Shown here: positions 18,636-27,635 of the stretch, one piece after another
Layout: each line of letters opens with the position of its first letter
Position numbering within the stretch: position 1 is the stretch's first letter
Source of the DNA: Pyrococcus sp. NA2
GTDB taxonomy: Archaea > Methanobacteriota_B > Thermococci > Thermococcales > Thermococcaceae
NCBI RefSeq assembly: GCF_000211475.1
Contig: NC_015474.1
Location: 1-64,000 of the forward strand
Length of the DNA: 64,000 nt
Direction of reading: 5' to 3'
Notes under the pieces: model-generated
What the model was told of the DNA's origin: nothing
The model's input: only the letters and a program-made list of their open reading frames with translations
Database searches by the model: none
Program-made: the position numbers and the translations under genes

Positions 18636-19912
18636 GTAAGGTTGAATACTGGGTTAAGATACCATTCGGACCCATTCATCCAGGATTAGAGGAACCCGAA
18701 AAGTTCATTCTCACCTTAGATGGGGAGAGAATTGTTAACGTTGATGTTAAGCTCGGCTATAACCTTCGTGGAATTCAGTGGATAGCCTTTAGGAGAAACT
18801 ACGTTCAGCTAATGTACGTTGCCGAGAGGATTTGTGGAATCTGTTCCTTTTCCCATAACCACACCTACGTCAGGGCTGTAGAGGAGATGGCAGGCATAGA
18901 AGTTCCGGAGAGGGCTGAGTACATAAGGGTGATAATTGGAGAGCTTGAGAGAATACACTCTCACCTTCTCAACCTTGGAGTCATAGGACATGATATAGGA
19001 TACGACACCGTCCTTCACCTCACGTGGTTAGCTAGGGAGAGGGTAATGGATGTTCTTGAGGCAATAAGCGGTAATAGAGTAAACTACAGTATGATGACAA
19101 TAGGAGGAGTTAGAAGAGACATAGAGGAGAAGCACAAGAGATTGATACTTGACATGATAAAGTACTACAGAGAGATAATGCCACAGATAGAAGATGTATT
19201 CCTCCACGATTCAACGATAGAGGCAAGGCTTAGAGATTGTGCCACAATTCCCAGAAAACTCGCCATTGAAATGGGGGCCGTTGGTCCAACTGGGAGAGGT
19301 TCAGGAGTTAAAGATGATGCTAGATGGAGTGAGAAGCTTGGGGTTTATCCAGACCTCGGAATAAAGCCAGTAATGCCAGAGGATGTTACGGGAGAGAAAG
19401 CGAGAGGAGATGTATATGACAGGGTGGCCGTGAGAATAGGGGAGATATGGCAGAGTTTAGATTTACTTGAGCATGCATTGGATCAGATGCCAGAAGGCAA
19501 GATAAAAACATTCCCCAAGGACAACGTTCTAGTTGCAAAGCTCAAGTTGCTTGGAGATGGGGAGGGAATAGGAAGGTACGAAGCTCCAAGAGGGGAGCTC
19601 GTTCATTATGTAAAAGGAAAGAAGGGAAGAGATGGTCCAGTAAGGTGGAAGATGAGAGAACCAACGTTTCCAAATCTCTTCGCGATAGCCAAAGGTCTCG
19701 AGGGGAATCAACTCGCCGACGTTGTCGTTGCAATTGCCTCAATAGATCCCTGTTTGAGCTGTACGGATAGAGTCGCAGTAATTAGGGATGGAAAGAAGGT
19801 GATCTTGAGTGAAAGGGATCTTCTTAGACTTTCAATAGAGAAGACAAGGGAAATTAATCCAGAAGTAAAGGGGGATCCAACTCCTGCAGGAATTGGATGC
19901 GTGAGGGGGTGA
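18632..19912 (+). CDS. mbhL: Mbh subunit L ([NiFe] hydrogenase large subunit)
   Basis: Catalytic subunit for H2 evolution, 426 aa. Both NiFe ligand pairs are intact: L1 RICGIC near residue 68 and L2 DPCLSC near 374. The L2 motif is followed by TDR and a 46-residue tail. In group-4 enzymes such a tail is removed after the Arg by a HycI-type protease once the metal site is loaded, so the mature protein should be about 380 aa (inference). No maturation genes are in the window. Confidence 0.95.
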   Translation: MSKVEYWVKIPFGPIHPGLEEPEKFILTLDGERIVNVDVKLGYNLRGIQWIAFRRNYVQLMYVAERICGICSFSHNHTYVRAVEEMAGIEVPERAEYIRVIIGELERIHSHLLNLGVIGHDIGYDTVLHLTWLARERVMDVLEAISGNRVNYSMMTIGGVRRDIEEKHKRLILDMIKYYREIMPQIEDVFLHDSTIEARLRDCATIPRKLAIEMGAVGPTGRGSGVKDDARWSEKLGVYPDLGIKPVMPEDVTGEKARGDVYDRVAVRIGEIWQSLDLLEHALDQMPEGKIKTFPKDNVLVAKLKLLGDGEGIGRYEAPRGELVHYVKGKKGRDGPVRWKMREPTFPNLFAIAKGLEGNQLADVVVAIASIDPCLSCTDRVAVIRDGKKVILSERDLLRLSIEKTREINPEVKGDPTPAGIGCVRG

Positions 19913-19916
19913 TGGC

Positions 19917-20882
19917 ATGAAAATAGCTTATGCTCTCCTGGGGTTAATATTGCTGTATATATATGTCTCCATAATCTCACTATTATTCAGCGGTATAGAC
20001 AGGAAACTCGTTGCAAGGATGCAAAGGAGGATAGGACCCCCGATACTTCAGCCATTCTATGACTTTCTGAAACTGATGAGCAAGGAAACTATCATTCCAA
20101 GCACAGCCAACTTCATGTTCAAGGCAGCTCCAGTTCTAATGCTCGCAACGGTGATAGCACTACTCGCATACACCCCAGTAGGATTCCCACCACTCTTCGC
20201 AACTAAAGGTGACATAATAGTATTCATATACCTGCTAACCTTGGCTGACTTCTTCCTAATCTTGGGTATCATAAGCTCAGGGAACCCCTACGGAAGGATA
20301 GGAGCTGCAAGAGAGGTTGCGATGTTAGTGTCCAGAGAACCGGCAATGATGCTCGGTGTCTTTGCCGTGATGTGGGGCATTTCAAAGTTAAATGTTGAAA
20401 AACCCTTCAGCCTTTCAAGCTTGTATGAACACAATATATGGGAATTAGGACCAATGGCCTGGATAGCTGCAGTAGTGCTCATCTACGTTTTCTTAGCATG
20501 GCTTGCAAGTGAAATTGAGGTTGGATTCTTCAACATTCCAGAGGCTGAGGAGGAGATTGCAGAAGGAACGCTTGTGGAGTACAGTGGGAGATACCTTGGA
20601 ATAATAAAGCTCGCTGAATCTATAAAAGAGTTCATTGCCGCATCATTGGTTGTGGCGGTTCTGTTCCCATGGCAACTCAATATGAGTGGAATAGAGGGGT
20701 ACATATTGAACCTTGTCATTCACACCCTAAAGGTGTTCGTAGTTCTCCTGGTCTCAAAGACGATCTTCAGAACTGTGACGGGAAGATTAAGGATAACCCA
20801 AGCAATCAACGTTCTCTGGACTAGGGTGTTTGCAGCAAGCGTTGTTGGAGCACTCCTTCTTGCAATGGGGGTGATGCTATGA
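19917..20882 (+). CDS. mbhM: Mbh subunit M (NuoH-like membrane anchor)
   Basis: A 321-aa membrane protein with eight helices. RMQRRIGPPILQPFYDFLKL near residue 40 and FNIPEAEEEIAEGTLVEYSG near 205 are signatures of NuoH/HycD proteins. It anchors the J-K-L-N peripheral arm and faces MbhH. It starts four bases after mbhL. Confidence 0.94.
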   Translation: MKIAYALLGLILLYIYVSIISLLFSGIDRKLVARMQRRIGPPILQPFYDFLKLMSKETIIPSTANFMFKAAPVLMLATVIALLAYTPVGFPPLFATKGDIIVFIYLLTLADFFLILGIISSGNPYGRIGAAREVAMLVSREPAMMLGVFAVMWGISKLNVEKPFSLSSLYEHNIWELGPMAWIAAVVLIYVFLAWLASEIEVGFFNIPEAEEEIAEGTLVEYSGRYLGIIKLAESIKEFIAASLVVAVLFPWQLNMSGIEGYILNLVIHTLKVFVVLLVSKTIFRTVTGRLRITQAINVLWTRVFAASVVGALLLAMGVML

Positions 20883-21289
20883 TAAGGCTTCCACTCTTGC
20901 CAACCGTCATAAAGAACCTGTTTAAGCGACCTGCCACAAATCCATTTCCTAAGACGGAACCAGTGCCAACGCCAGAGGGATTCAGGGGAAAAATAGTTTA
21001 TAACGTTGAAAAGTGCGTCGGCTGTAGGATGTGCGTAACTGTCTGTCCAGCGGGTGTCTTCATATACCTACCGGAGATAAGGAAGGTAACGCTTTGGACC
21101 GGAAGATGTGTATTCTGCAAGCAGTGCGTAGATGTATGCCCAACGGGTGCACTTCAGATGAGCGACGAATTTCTCCTTGCCAGTTATGACAAGTATGATG
21201 GTAAGTTCATCTACTTAACTCCGGAGGAGGCTGAGGAAATTAAGAAGAAGCAGGAGGAACTTAAGAAGGCTAAGAAAAAATCTCAGTGA
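20879..21289 (+). CDS. mbhN: Mbh subunit N (NuoI-like ferredoxin-type)
   Basis: A 136-aa polyferredoxin subunit with two [4Fe-4S] motifs, CVGCRMCVTVCPAG and CVFCKQCVDVCPTG (residues ~48-95), the entry point for electrons from reduced ferredoxin. The lysine-rich C-terminus ends inside the antisense C/D sRNA. Last gene of mbh. Confidence 0.94.
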   Translation: MIRLPLLPTVIKNLFKRPATNPFPKTEPVPTPEGFRGKIVYNVEKCVGCRMCVTVCPAGVFIYLPEIRKVTLWTGRCVFCKQCVDVCPTGALQMSDEFLLASYDKYDGKFIYLTPEEAEEIKKKQEELKKAKKKSQ

Positions 21290-21334
21290 ACCGGTCTTCA
21301 TCACCACTCAGGTCAGGGAGTTCTCATCATTGAA
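21279..21334 (-). ncRNA. Box C/D sRNA antisense to the mbhN 3' end
   Basis: Read on minus: C ATGATGA (21324-21330), guide gaactccctgac, D' CTGA (21308-21311), C' GTGATGA (21298-21304), guide agaccggttca, D CTGA (21283-21286). All four boxes match consensus and both guides are 11-12 nt. An alternative D' CTGA sits at 21313-21316. The D box overlaps the last codons of mbhN on the opposite strand. Targets were not identified. Confidence 0.85.
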
Positions 21335-21340
21335 GCTCAA

Positions 21341-21350
21341 CGTTATAAAC
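21341..21350 (+). promoter_or_regulatory. TATA-like element for the 21374 gene
   Basis: The element cgttataaac lies about 25-30 bases before ATG 21374, which fits a leaderless mRNA. No ribosome-binding sequence precedes that start. Confidence 0.45.
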
Positions 21351-21373
21351 CCTCACTTTTCTTTTAACTTTTG

Positions 21374-22657
21374 ATGTTCAACATAATAGTTAGGGCAAGG
21401 AAAGATGCAAAGGCAATACAATACATAAATGAGAGGAATTATGGGGGCTACTTCAAAGTTTCAAGCCTAGGAGGAGGTCGAAAATTCAGTGAAGTAGAGG
21501 ATAACCTACGTGAGGCTCTTGATCATCCGTACATTCCAATATTCTTATTTGGAGAAAAAGAGAAGGAGCTTGCTGATGACATAGGTAGAGAAATCAGTAG
21601 ACCATTCTTCATTAGAGTCTTGAGGACAAAGAGAGTCAGAAACATGAGAGTTGATGAATTGTATCAGAACATTGAGGAGATAAAGGCAAGATTTAGGTTA
21701 GGAGTAAAATGGGATGATAGCTCTTACATTTTCACTCCTGAAAATCCTCTTGGATTGGAGATTAATCCCGACTATGATATATACTTCGCCTTTGGCGAGG
21801 GATTTAGAAAGAACATGATCGAGATTCTCGATATAGATCCCGGTGAATTATCTCTTGTCTTAAGGAAAACAATGAATATAGAGGAGTACTATTCTGGAAG
21901 CTATAAAATAGCTGAGATAAGCAAGATGATCGGAAGGCCAACAGAAGTTAAATTTAGAATTCGATCAACGGAGAATGTATCGCTAGAAAAAACAATTAAT
22001 AACAATGTTGAGTACATAGAGGCCTTCGAAAAGGCAAGTATGAAGTTCCTCGAACAATTCCAAGATAAGACAGCAATAGTTCCATGGAGTGGAGGAAAGG
22101 ATTCTACCGCAGCATTAATCTTAGCAAGCAAGGTCTTTGACGAAGTTACAGCAGTATACGTAAAGATGGAATATGAAATGCCCCTAACAGAAGAGTACAT
22201 AGAGAGGGTTGCCAGTAAGCTTGGTATAGACTTAATAAAAGTTGAAGTTCCCATGCCCATAGAAAAATACGGCCTACCAACGCATTCAAATAGATGGTGC
22301 ACCAGAATGAAAGTTGAGGCCCTTTACAATTCAATAAAGGACTTTGAAAATCCAGTACTGGTCGTCGGTGACAGGGATTCGGAGAGCGCAAGGAGAAGAC
22401 TTAAACCACCGGTTATTGAGAGAAGAACCCCATTTGGAAGAATCTTGGAGATCATGCCAATAAAGTTCTGGAGTGGGGCAATGGTTCAGTTATACATACT
22501 AATGAACAAACTTGATTTGCACCCACTCTATTATCAGGGCTTCTACAGACTTGGATGCACAGTTTGTCCAAGTTTAGCTGATTGGGAGATAGAACTGCTA
22601 GATAGACTCAATTACCTTCCAGAAATAATGAAGAAAAGAAAGGTTAGCGACGCTTAA
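21374..22657 (+). CDS. PAPS-reductase-like PP-loop protein with N-terminal extension
   Basis: A 427-aa protein. The C-terminal half is an adenine-nucleotide alpha-hydrolase domain with PP-loop IVPWSGGKDSTAAL near residue 240, RWCTRMKVEALYNSI and GCTVCPSL near 395, as in phosphoadenosine phosphosulfate reductases. About 200 N-terminal residues have no motif I can name and include a FLFGEKEKELADDIG segment. Archaeal proteins of this kind are often annotated as PAPS sulfurtransferases, but the substrate is unproven and PP-loop sulfur/tRNA chemistry is equally possible. TATA suggests leaderless ATG 21374. It converges with the Lon-like gene (14-base overlap). Confidence 0.75.
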   Translation: MFNIIVRARKDAKAIQYINERNYGGYFKVSSLGGGRKFSEVEDNLREALDHPYIPIFLFGEKEKELADDIGREISRPFFIRVLRTKRVRNMRVDELYQNIEEIKARFRLGVKWDDSSYIFTPENPLGLEINPDYDIYFAFGEGFRKNMIEILDIDPGELSLVLRKTMNIEEYYSGSYKIAEISKMIGRPTEVKFRIRSTENVSLEKTINNNVEYIEAFEKASMKFLEQFQDKTAIVPWSGGKDSTAALILASKVFDEVTAVYVKMEYEMPLTEEYIERVASKLGIDLIKVEVPMPIEKYGLPTHSNRWCTRMKVEALYNSIKDFENPVLVVGDRDSESARRRLKPPVIERRTPFGRILEIMPIKFWSGAMVQLYILMNKLDLHPLYYQGFYRLGCTVCPSLADWEIELLDRLNYLPEIMKKRKVSDA

Positions 22658-24560
22658 TTAAAACTAATAGGGCCAACAAGGCTAGTATCCCAGGGCCACA
22701 AATAGAGGATGAAGCTGTTGTTTGCGTTGTTGTGCTTTTCGCCTTACTTGAAGTTTCAGTAGGAGTTGGAGTTGAACTTGAGGGAACTTGAATTGGAGAG
22801 GGTATCATGCTCGTTTCAGATGTTACATTTGCCTTCCATTTTTGGAATACAAGTGCCGTTTCTTTGGCATATTGATAGAACACCATAGCAGTGATTATAT
22901 CCTCTAATGTCCCTTTTGCTTCATAGCTTTCAGCAAACTCATAGTAGGCTATTGAAAGTAGGGGTAACTCTCCACCTTCCTGAGCCAATCCTATTGCATC
23001 CTTTGCATCTTCCTTCATCATTTCGAGCTTATCCTTAAGAACGGAAACATTTTGGATACCTATTGTATCAAGTATGACTTCTCCCCTTATCCTAGCCTCC
23101 ATTGCTGAGAATAATGCCGCTGAATATTTGCCATCCTCGTAATACTTCTCTCCTTTTTCAAGAAGATCCATTAGATCCTTTAAATTCTCCTCCCTAAACA
23201 TTGAGGTTATGTACATGACTATCAACTTCGCATTGTCCAATTGTTCTCTAGCAGCTTTCTTTATGGCATCCCTTGAAATAACATTACCCCTTGCATACTT
23301 CTCTCCTAACTTTGCCCAAAGTTCAGCTGTCTTTGCCCTTTCATATGAGTAGGCCGCATTCCCTATCGCATCCCAATAGTCCTGATTATAGTAGGATGCC
23401 TCAGCCTGCTTAAGATATTCCTTTGCCTCCTCTATTCTCTCTTCTCCAGCAGCCACTGCCTGAAGCATTGTGACTCCTCTTATCGTTAGATTGGCTATAT
23501 ACTCCTCCACTGAGCTTATCTCTTTCTTAACTTCTGAGAATATCTCATCTATTTCTCTTCCTTCATAGACATCTATGTACCAATCAACATGCCTGATTAT
23601 TATTCTGGCCTGAAAATCTAAGCTCATTGCGGTGTAGTATTCCCCACTATCAAGAGCTTGTTTTGCAGAATTCAGAGTCTTGGAAGCATCATCAAGTGCC
23701 GCCTTTAGATAACTATAAGTGGAATAACTGACATCGCTCTCGTCTAACTTCTCCTTAACCTTTTCAAAATACATCTCTGTCTCAGAGTAATCTTTCTTAG
23801 CTTCTCCTTCTAGAAAGCCCGTGCTTATGATGACCTTTGTCTTTGGTTTAGGTTTTTCAAGCCTATGACCTGTGAAGTAGTATATTGCATCGTATATATC
23901 CTTCACCTCAATTACCTTTAATCCCCACCTTTCTTCTGCATATTTTGCAACATCAACTCTCCTCTGGGTGGTAGTTATCTGAGTTATTGGACCAATTTGC
24001 CTTGACTTAGTCTCACTGACTACCTGAATCCTTTGGCCCTCCGGAATTAAGAATATCTTTGCTCCAGCTTGATGTGCAGCCGATGCCTTCTCAAGGATTC
24101 CACCTACTGGTCCTATGCTACCGTCAGGGTTTATCATTCCCGTCATCATCACATCCTTTCTAATTTCCCACCCCATTATCGCAGCTATTATTCCTACTGT
24201 CATTGTCCCTCCAGCTGATGGCCCTCCAATGATGGGGGCATCTGCTTTTACTTGAATAAAAACATCATATTTACTCATGTCAACTCCAAGAACCCTACCA
24301 GCTACTTCCGCAGCCAACCTTGCTGATGCCTGCATGTCAACTTGAGTTAGAGGCCAGGTTTCAACGTAGACGTGTCCACTTCCTGGGGCAACTGTGATTA
24401 TGAATTCCGTGGGAACGCCAACTAGCTCACCTGTGGAAGTCATTGAAACTGCAGGAGCTTTGAGAATAACTGTCCTTCCTTCGCATGGACATTGAGCGGA
24501 AGCTGGGAACGCTAATCCAAGCACCAGGGAAATTAAAAGGATTAAAGCAATCCTCTTCAT
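22644..24560 (-). CDS. Secreted Lon-type (S16) serine protease with CGPG-CTERM anchor
   Basis: A 638-aa exported protein. A signal peptide (MKRIALILLISLVLGLAFPASA) precedes an S16 proteolytic domain lacking any AAA+ ATPase. The catalytic dyad is Ser in IIGGPSAGGTM (residue ~106) and Lys in GPVGGILEKASAAHQAG (~150). Residues 240-590 form helical repeats rich in Y/A/E (TPR-like), then a Ser/Thr/Pro linker and the C-terminal CGPGILALLALLVLIKRR. The Cys-Gly-Pro-Gly plus helix plus Arg tail is the Thermococcales CGPG-CTERM sorting signal. ATG 24560 follows ggtgg. Confidence 0.88.
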   Translation of the reverse strand: MKRIALILLISLVLGLAFPASAQCPCEGRTVILKAPAVSMTSTGELVGVPTEFIITVAPGSGHVYVETWPLTQVDMQASARLAAEVAGRVLGVDMSKYDVFIQVKADAPIIGGPSAGGTMTVGIIAAIMGWEIRKDVMMTGMINPDGSIGPVGGILEKASAAHQAGAKIFLIPEGQRIQVVSETKSRQIGPITQITTTQRRVDVAKYAEERWGLKVIEVKDIYDAIYYFTGHRLEKPKPKTKVIISTGFLEGEAKKDYSETEMYFEKVKEKLDESDVSYSTYSYLKAALDDASKTLNSAKQALDSGEYYTAMSLDFQARIIIRHVDWYIDVYEGREIDEIFSEVKKEISSVEEYIANLTIRGVTMLQAVAAGEERIEEAKEYLKQAEASYYNQDYWDAIGNAAYSYERAKTAELWAKLGEKYARGNVISRDAIKKAAREQLDNAKLIVMYITSMFREENLKDLMDLLEKGEKYYEDGKYSAALFSAMEARIRGEVILDTIGIQNVSVLKDKLEMMKEDAKDAIGLAQEGGELPLLSIAYYEFAESYEAKGTLEDIITAMVFYQYAKETALVFQKWKANVTSETSMIPSPIQVPSSSTPTPTETSSKAKSTTTQTTASSSICGPGILALLALLVLIKRR

Positions 24561-24586
24561 TCTAACCACCGACACAACTAAAAACA

Positions 24587-24612
24587 AATTACAAACTTAT
24601 ATATTTATCCAA
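24587..24612. promoter_or_regulatory. Divergent AT-rich promoter between the secreted protease and coaBC
   Basis: The bases acttatatatttatcc carry TATA-like elements on both strands, about 30-40 bases from each start codon. Transcription could diverge from this 75-base intergenic region. Confidence 0.45.
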
Positions 24613-24634
24613 CCTTTTAGAAGTTGGTGATAGT

Positions 24635-25840
24635 ATGCTGAGTCATATCAAGCTTATCTATGCCACCAAGAGCAGAAAACTTGTTGGCAAAAAAATTATT
24701 TTGGCAATTCCTGGAAGCATAGCTGCAGTAGAGTGCGTTAAGCTTGCCAGGGAATTAATTAGGCATGGAGCTGAAGTTCATGCGGTAATGAGTCCCAGTG
24801 CAACCAAGATAATTCATCCATATGCCATGGAATTCGCAACTGGCAATCCAGTTATTACTGAGATAACAGGGTTCATAGAGCACGTTGAACTCGCTGGAGA
24901 ACATGAGAACAAAGCTGATTTAGTGTTGGTTTGTCCAGCAACTGCTAACACCATAAGCAAGATAGCATGTGGAATCGATGATACCCCAGTAACAACAGTT
25001 GTGACTACGGCATTTCCGCACATTCCTATAATGATAGCCCCGGCGATGCATGAGAGCATGTACAAGCATCCAATAGTCAGGGAGAACATAGAGAAGTTGA
25101 AGAAGCTTGGTGTTGAATTCATAGGGCCTAGGATAGAAGAAGGAAAGGCAAAGGTCGCAACCATAGATGAGATAGTTTACAGAGTGATAAAGAAGCTTCA
25201 TCCGAAGACCCTCAAGGGTAAAAAGGTATTAGTTACGGCCGGAGCCACTAGGGAGTATATAGATCCGATTAGGTTTATAACAAATGCAAGTAGCGGAAAA
25301 ATGGGAGTTGCACTTGCCGAGGAAGCTGACTTTAGAGGTGCTGATGTAACGCTGATAAGGACAAGAGGAAGCGTTAACAGCTTCGTTGAGAAGCAGATAA
25401 TAGTTGAAACGGTTGAGGAGATGCTCAAGGCCATAGAGAGGGAACTTACAAAGGAGAAATATGACGTTGTGATAATGGCCGCTGCTGTGAGCGACTTTAG
25501 GCCAAAAGTGAAGGTAAAAGATAAAATTAAGAGCGACAAGCCACTGACACTTGAACTCGTGCCAAATCCAAAGATAATAGATAGGATAAAGGAGCTACAG
25601 CCAGATGTATTCCTAGTCGGTTTTAAGGCTGAAACATCAATGGAAAGACTAATTGAAAATGCAAAGAAACAAATTGAGAGAGCAAAAAGTGATCTAGTTG
25701 TAGGGAATACGCTTGAAGCCTTCGGAAGTGATGAGAGCAAAGTTATTCTAATTACCAAGGACTTCATAAAGGAGCTTCCAAAAATGAAGAAGAGAGAGCT
25801 GGCAGAAAGGATATGGGATGAGATCGAAAAGATGCTTTAG
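24635..25840 (+). CDS. coaBC: Bifunctional phosphopantothenoylcysteine decarboxylase / ligase
   Basis: A 401-aa CoA biosynthesis enzyme. The N-terminal flavoprotein (CoaC) domain has PGSIAAVECVKLARELI and the substrate clamp PAMHESMYKHP. The C-terminal CoaB domain has VLVTAGATREYIDPIRFITN and NASSGKMG, with KIKSD near residue 305. It makes phosphopantothenoylcysteine and decarboxylates it to 4'-phosphopantetheine. Start ATG 24635 follows ggtgat. Phosphopantothenate synthetase, the upstream archaeal step, is encoded at 49642. Confidence 0.93.
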   Translation: MLSHIKLIYATKSRKLVGKKIILAIPGSIAAVECVKLARELIRHGAEVHAVMSPSATKIIHPYAMEFATGNPVITEITGFIEHVELAGEHENKADLVLVCPATANTISKIACGIDDTPVTTVVTTAFPHIPIMIAPAMHESMYKHPIVRENIEKLKKLGVEFIGPRIEEGKAKVATIDEIVYRVIKKLHPKTLKGKKVLVTAGATREYIDPIRFITNASSGKMGVALAEEADFRGADVTLIRTRGSVNSFVEKQIIVETVEEMLKAIERELTKEKYDVVIMAAAVSDFRPKVKVKDKIKSDKPLTLELVPNPKIIDRIKELQPDVFLVGFKAETSMERLIENAKKQIERAKSDLVVGNTLEAFGSDESKVILITKDFIKELPKMKKRELAERIWDEIEKML

Positions 25841-26445
25841 CTCTTATTTTCTTCCTTTTTTGGTTGAGGCTTTGCTGGTGGTCTTAGGCCATATCCAACT
25901 ATCTTAAACTTAAAAATCTCCCCATTCCTTAGATGATATGTCATCTCTTTTGTATCCTTGTTGAATTCTATTCTCTCAACGGGAAACCTCCAGTCTCCAA
26001 ATTCCTCCTGTATCTCCTTAAACTTATCTGGAGGTATAGGTACCCAGTCATATAGCTGAAGTTCTTCTTCGTCTCCAGTCGTTGTTAGGATGTAACTCTC
26101 TACGAAGCCCAACGCTCCCGTTGGACAGACATCCACACAGAACTGGCAAAAGGTGCACCTACCATAATCTATCTTCGGATGTGGTCTCTTCTCTAATTTG
26201 CCATCGACTTCTATCCAGGTCATCTCTATTGCCCTTGCAGGGCATATCTGTCCACAGAAGTTACAGCCAATACACTTCTTCCAGTCCAACGTGTGAAATC
26301 CTCTATACTTTGGAGCCGGGTCTATCTTCTCATAAGGTATCTTGATGGTTACGGGCTTTTTAAAGAGGTACTTAAGCCCAAGCCAAGGCTTTACGAAGGA
26401 CGGCTGCTTCTTAACCTTATCTTCACCCACAACCTTAGCTGGCAT
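25837..26445 (-). CDS. mbxN: Mbx/Mbs subunit N (NuoI-like)
   Basis: A 202-aa ferredoxin-type subunit with two [4Fe-4S] motifs, CIGCNFCGQICPA (residues ~47-60) and CTFCQFCVDVCPT (~89-102), plus a longer C-terminal part than MbhN (about 90 residues, EFGDWRFPVERIEFNKDTKE). It would receive electrons from ferredoxin. ATG 26445 fits the ribosome-binding site aggtgat; ATG 26451 is the alternative. Last gene of the mbx operon, converging with coaBC. Confidence 0.92.
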   Translation of the reverse strand: MPAKVVGEDKVKKQPSFVKPWLGLKYLFKKPVTIKIPYEKIDPAPKYRGFHTLDWKKCIGCNFCGQICPARAIEMTWIEVDGKLEKRPHPKIDYGRCTFCQFCVDVCPTGALGFVESYILTTTGDEEELQLYDWVPIPPDKFKEIQEEFGDWRFPVERIEFNKDTKEMTYHLRNGEIFKFKIVGYGLRPPAKPQPKKEENKS

Positions 26446-26450
26446 GAGCA

Positions 26451-27626
26451 TCACCTATCTATATCTGGTGGACAATTATCAAGACTCATCAATATCACGG
26501 GAACATCAGCTATTCTCGCTCCAACCAAGAGTTGTTCAAGGACCCTAATTCCATGAGCTATGCTTGGTCCCCTTATATGAACCCTATAAGGTTTATTACC
26601 GCCATCACTAACCACATAAGCCCCAAAGTCACCTTTAGTAGCTTCCACGTGAGCAAAGGCATCTCCTGGTGGAACCTTGAATCTTGGCAAGTTCTTTAAC
26701 CTCGGATCCTCAACCTTATATGGCCCACTCGGTGGACCCATTTCCAGAAGTTGTTCTATTATGTACAGATCCTGCTCAAGTTCATACCTTCTTATCAAGG
26801 CCCTAGCCAAGGCATCACCTTCTTTTAGCGTTGGAACTTCAAAGTCAAGCTCTGGATATAGCAGGTAGGGATCATCCTTTCTGACGTCATAGGCAACACC
26901 AGTGGCCCTAAGGTTTGGCCCTGTAACTCCTTCGCTTAATGCAAATTTCTTGTCCATGACGCCGATCCCTTCCATTCTCCTGTATGTTATGTAGTTCTCG
27001 AAGACAAGGTTATCAAAGTCAGGTAGCTTTGATTTTATGTATTCTACCGTGTCCTTCACTTGTCTAAGCCATTTATCCCCCGGAATATCTCTTCTAACAC
27101 CACCAGGGATCGTGTATATGTGGTAAACCCTAGCTCCCGTTAGTTCCTCAAATATTCTCATTATTCTCTCTCTATAAGCTGCCGCCCATTGTCCTGCTGT
27201 GTAAACTCCGAGTTTGAAGCTCAATCCCATGATCCAGAATAGATAAGCTGAAACCCTTGCAAGCTCTAGTACTAACGTCCTAATCCACTGAGCTCTCTCA
27301 GGCACTTCCCAACCAATTATTTCATCAACGGCCATGGAATAAATTGCCTCAGGGACATCAGGTTCCGGCACGCATATTCTCAACAGTAATGCTATATTTG
27401 TGTACCAAGGTCTGTACTCCGCTAACTTCTCAAATCCCCTATGGAGAAATCCGGGATTAGCTATTGCCTTAACCACTCTGTTTCCATCCATCTTGAGGAT
27501 TATGCTGAAGTTCTCTGTGGCCATGTGTTGGGGGCCAAAGAATAGCTCATACGTGTCCTTATCTATTGGATAAAGTTCCATGCCATTTTCTCTCGCTTCC
27601 CTAATTAACTCTTCCTGGGTGACCAT
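26451..27626 (-). CDS. mbxL: Mbx/Mbs subunit L (NuoD-like, no NiFe site)
   Basis: A 391-aa homologue of the [NiFe] large subunit. L1 reads RICVPEPD instead of RICGIC, and L2 reads LDNCPPDIDR instead of DPCLSCTDR, so each pair keeps one cysteine only. The protein ends exactly at that Arg, with no maturation tail. Thus it cannot hold a NiFe centre. In P. furiosus the complex reduces polysulfide (MBS). Start ATG 27626 follows ggtgg. Confidence 0.93.
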   Translation of the reverse strand: MVTQEELIREARENGMELYPIDKDTYELFFGPQHMATENFSIILKMDGNRVVKAIANPGFLHRGFEKLAEYRPWYTNIALLLRICVPEPDVPEAIYSMAVDEIIGWEVPERAQWIRTLVLELARVSAYLFWIMGLSFKLGVYTAGQWAAAYRERIMRIFEELTGARVYHIYTIPGGVRRDIPGDKWLRQVKDTVEYIKSKLPDFDNLVFENYITYRRMEGIGVMDKKFALSEGVTGPNLRATGVAYDVRKDDPYLLYPELDFEVPTLKEGDALARALIRRYELEQDLYIIEQLLEMGPPSGPYKVEDPRLKNLPRFKVPPGDAFAHVEATKGDFGAYVVSDGGNKPYRVHIRGPSIAHGIRVLEQLLVGARIADVPVILMSLDNCPPDIDR

Positions 27627-27635
27627 AATACCACC

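Noticed and set aside
22644-24560. Canonical ATP-dependent LonB protease
   Set aside because: There is no Walker A/B region; a signal peptide and CGPG tail show a different, exported protein.
25198-25767. 189-codon open frame on the minus strand inside coaBC
   Set aside because: Composition is a Ser/Phe/Thr-rich antisense shadow of coaBC, which has clear catalytic motifs on plus.
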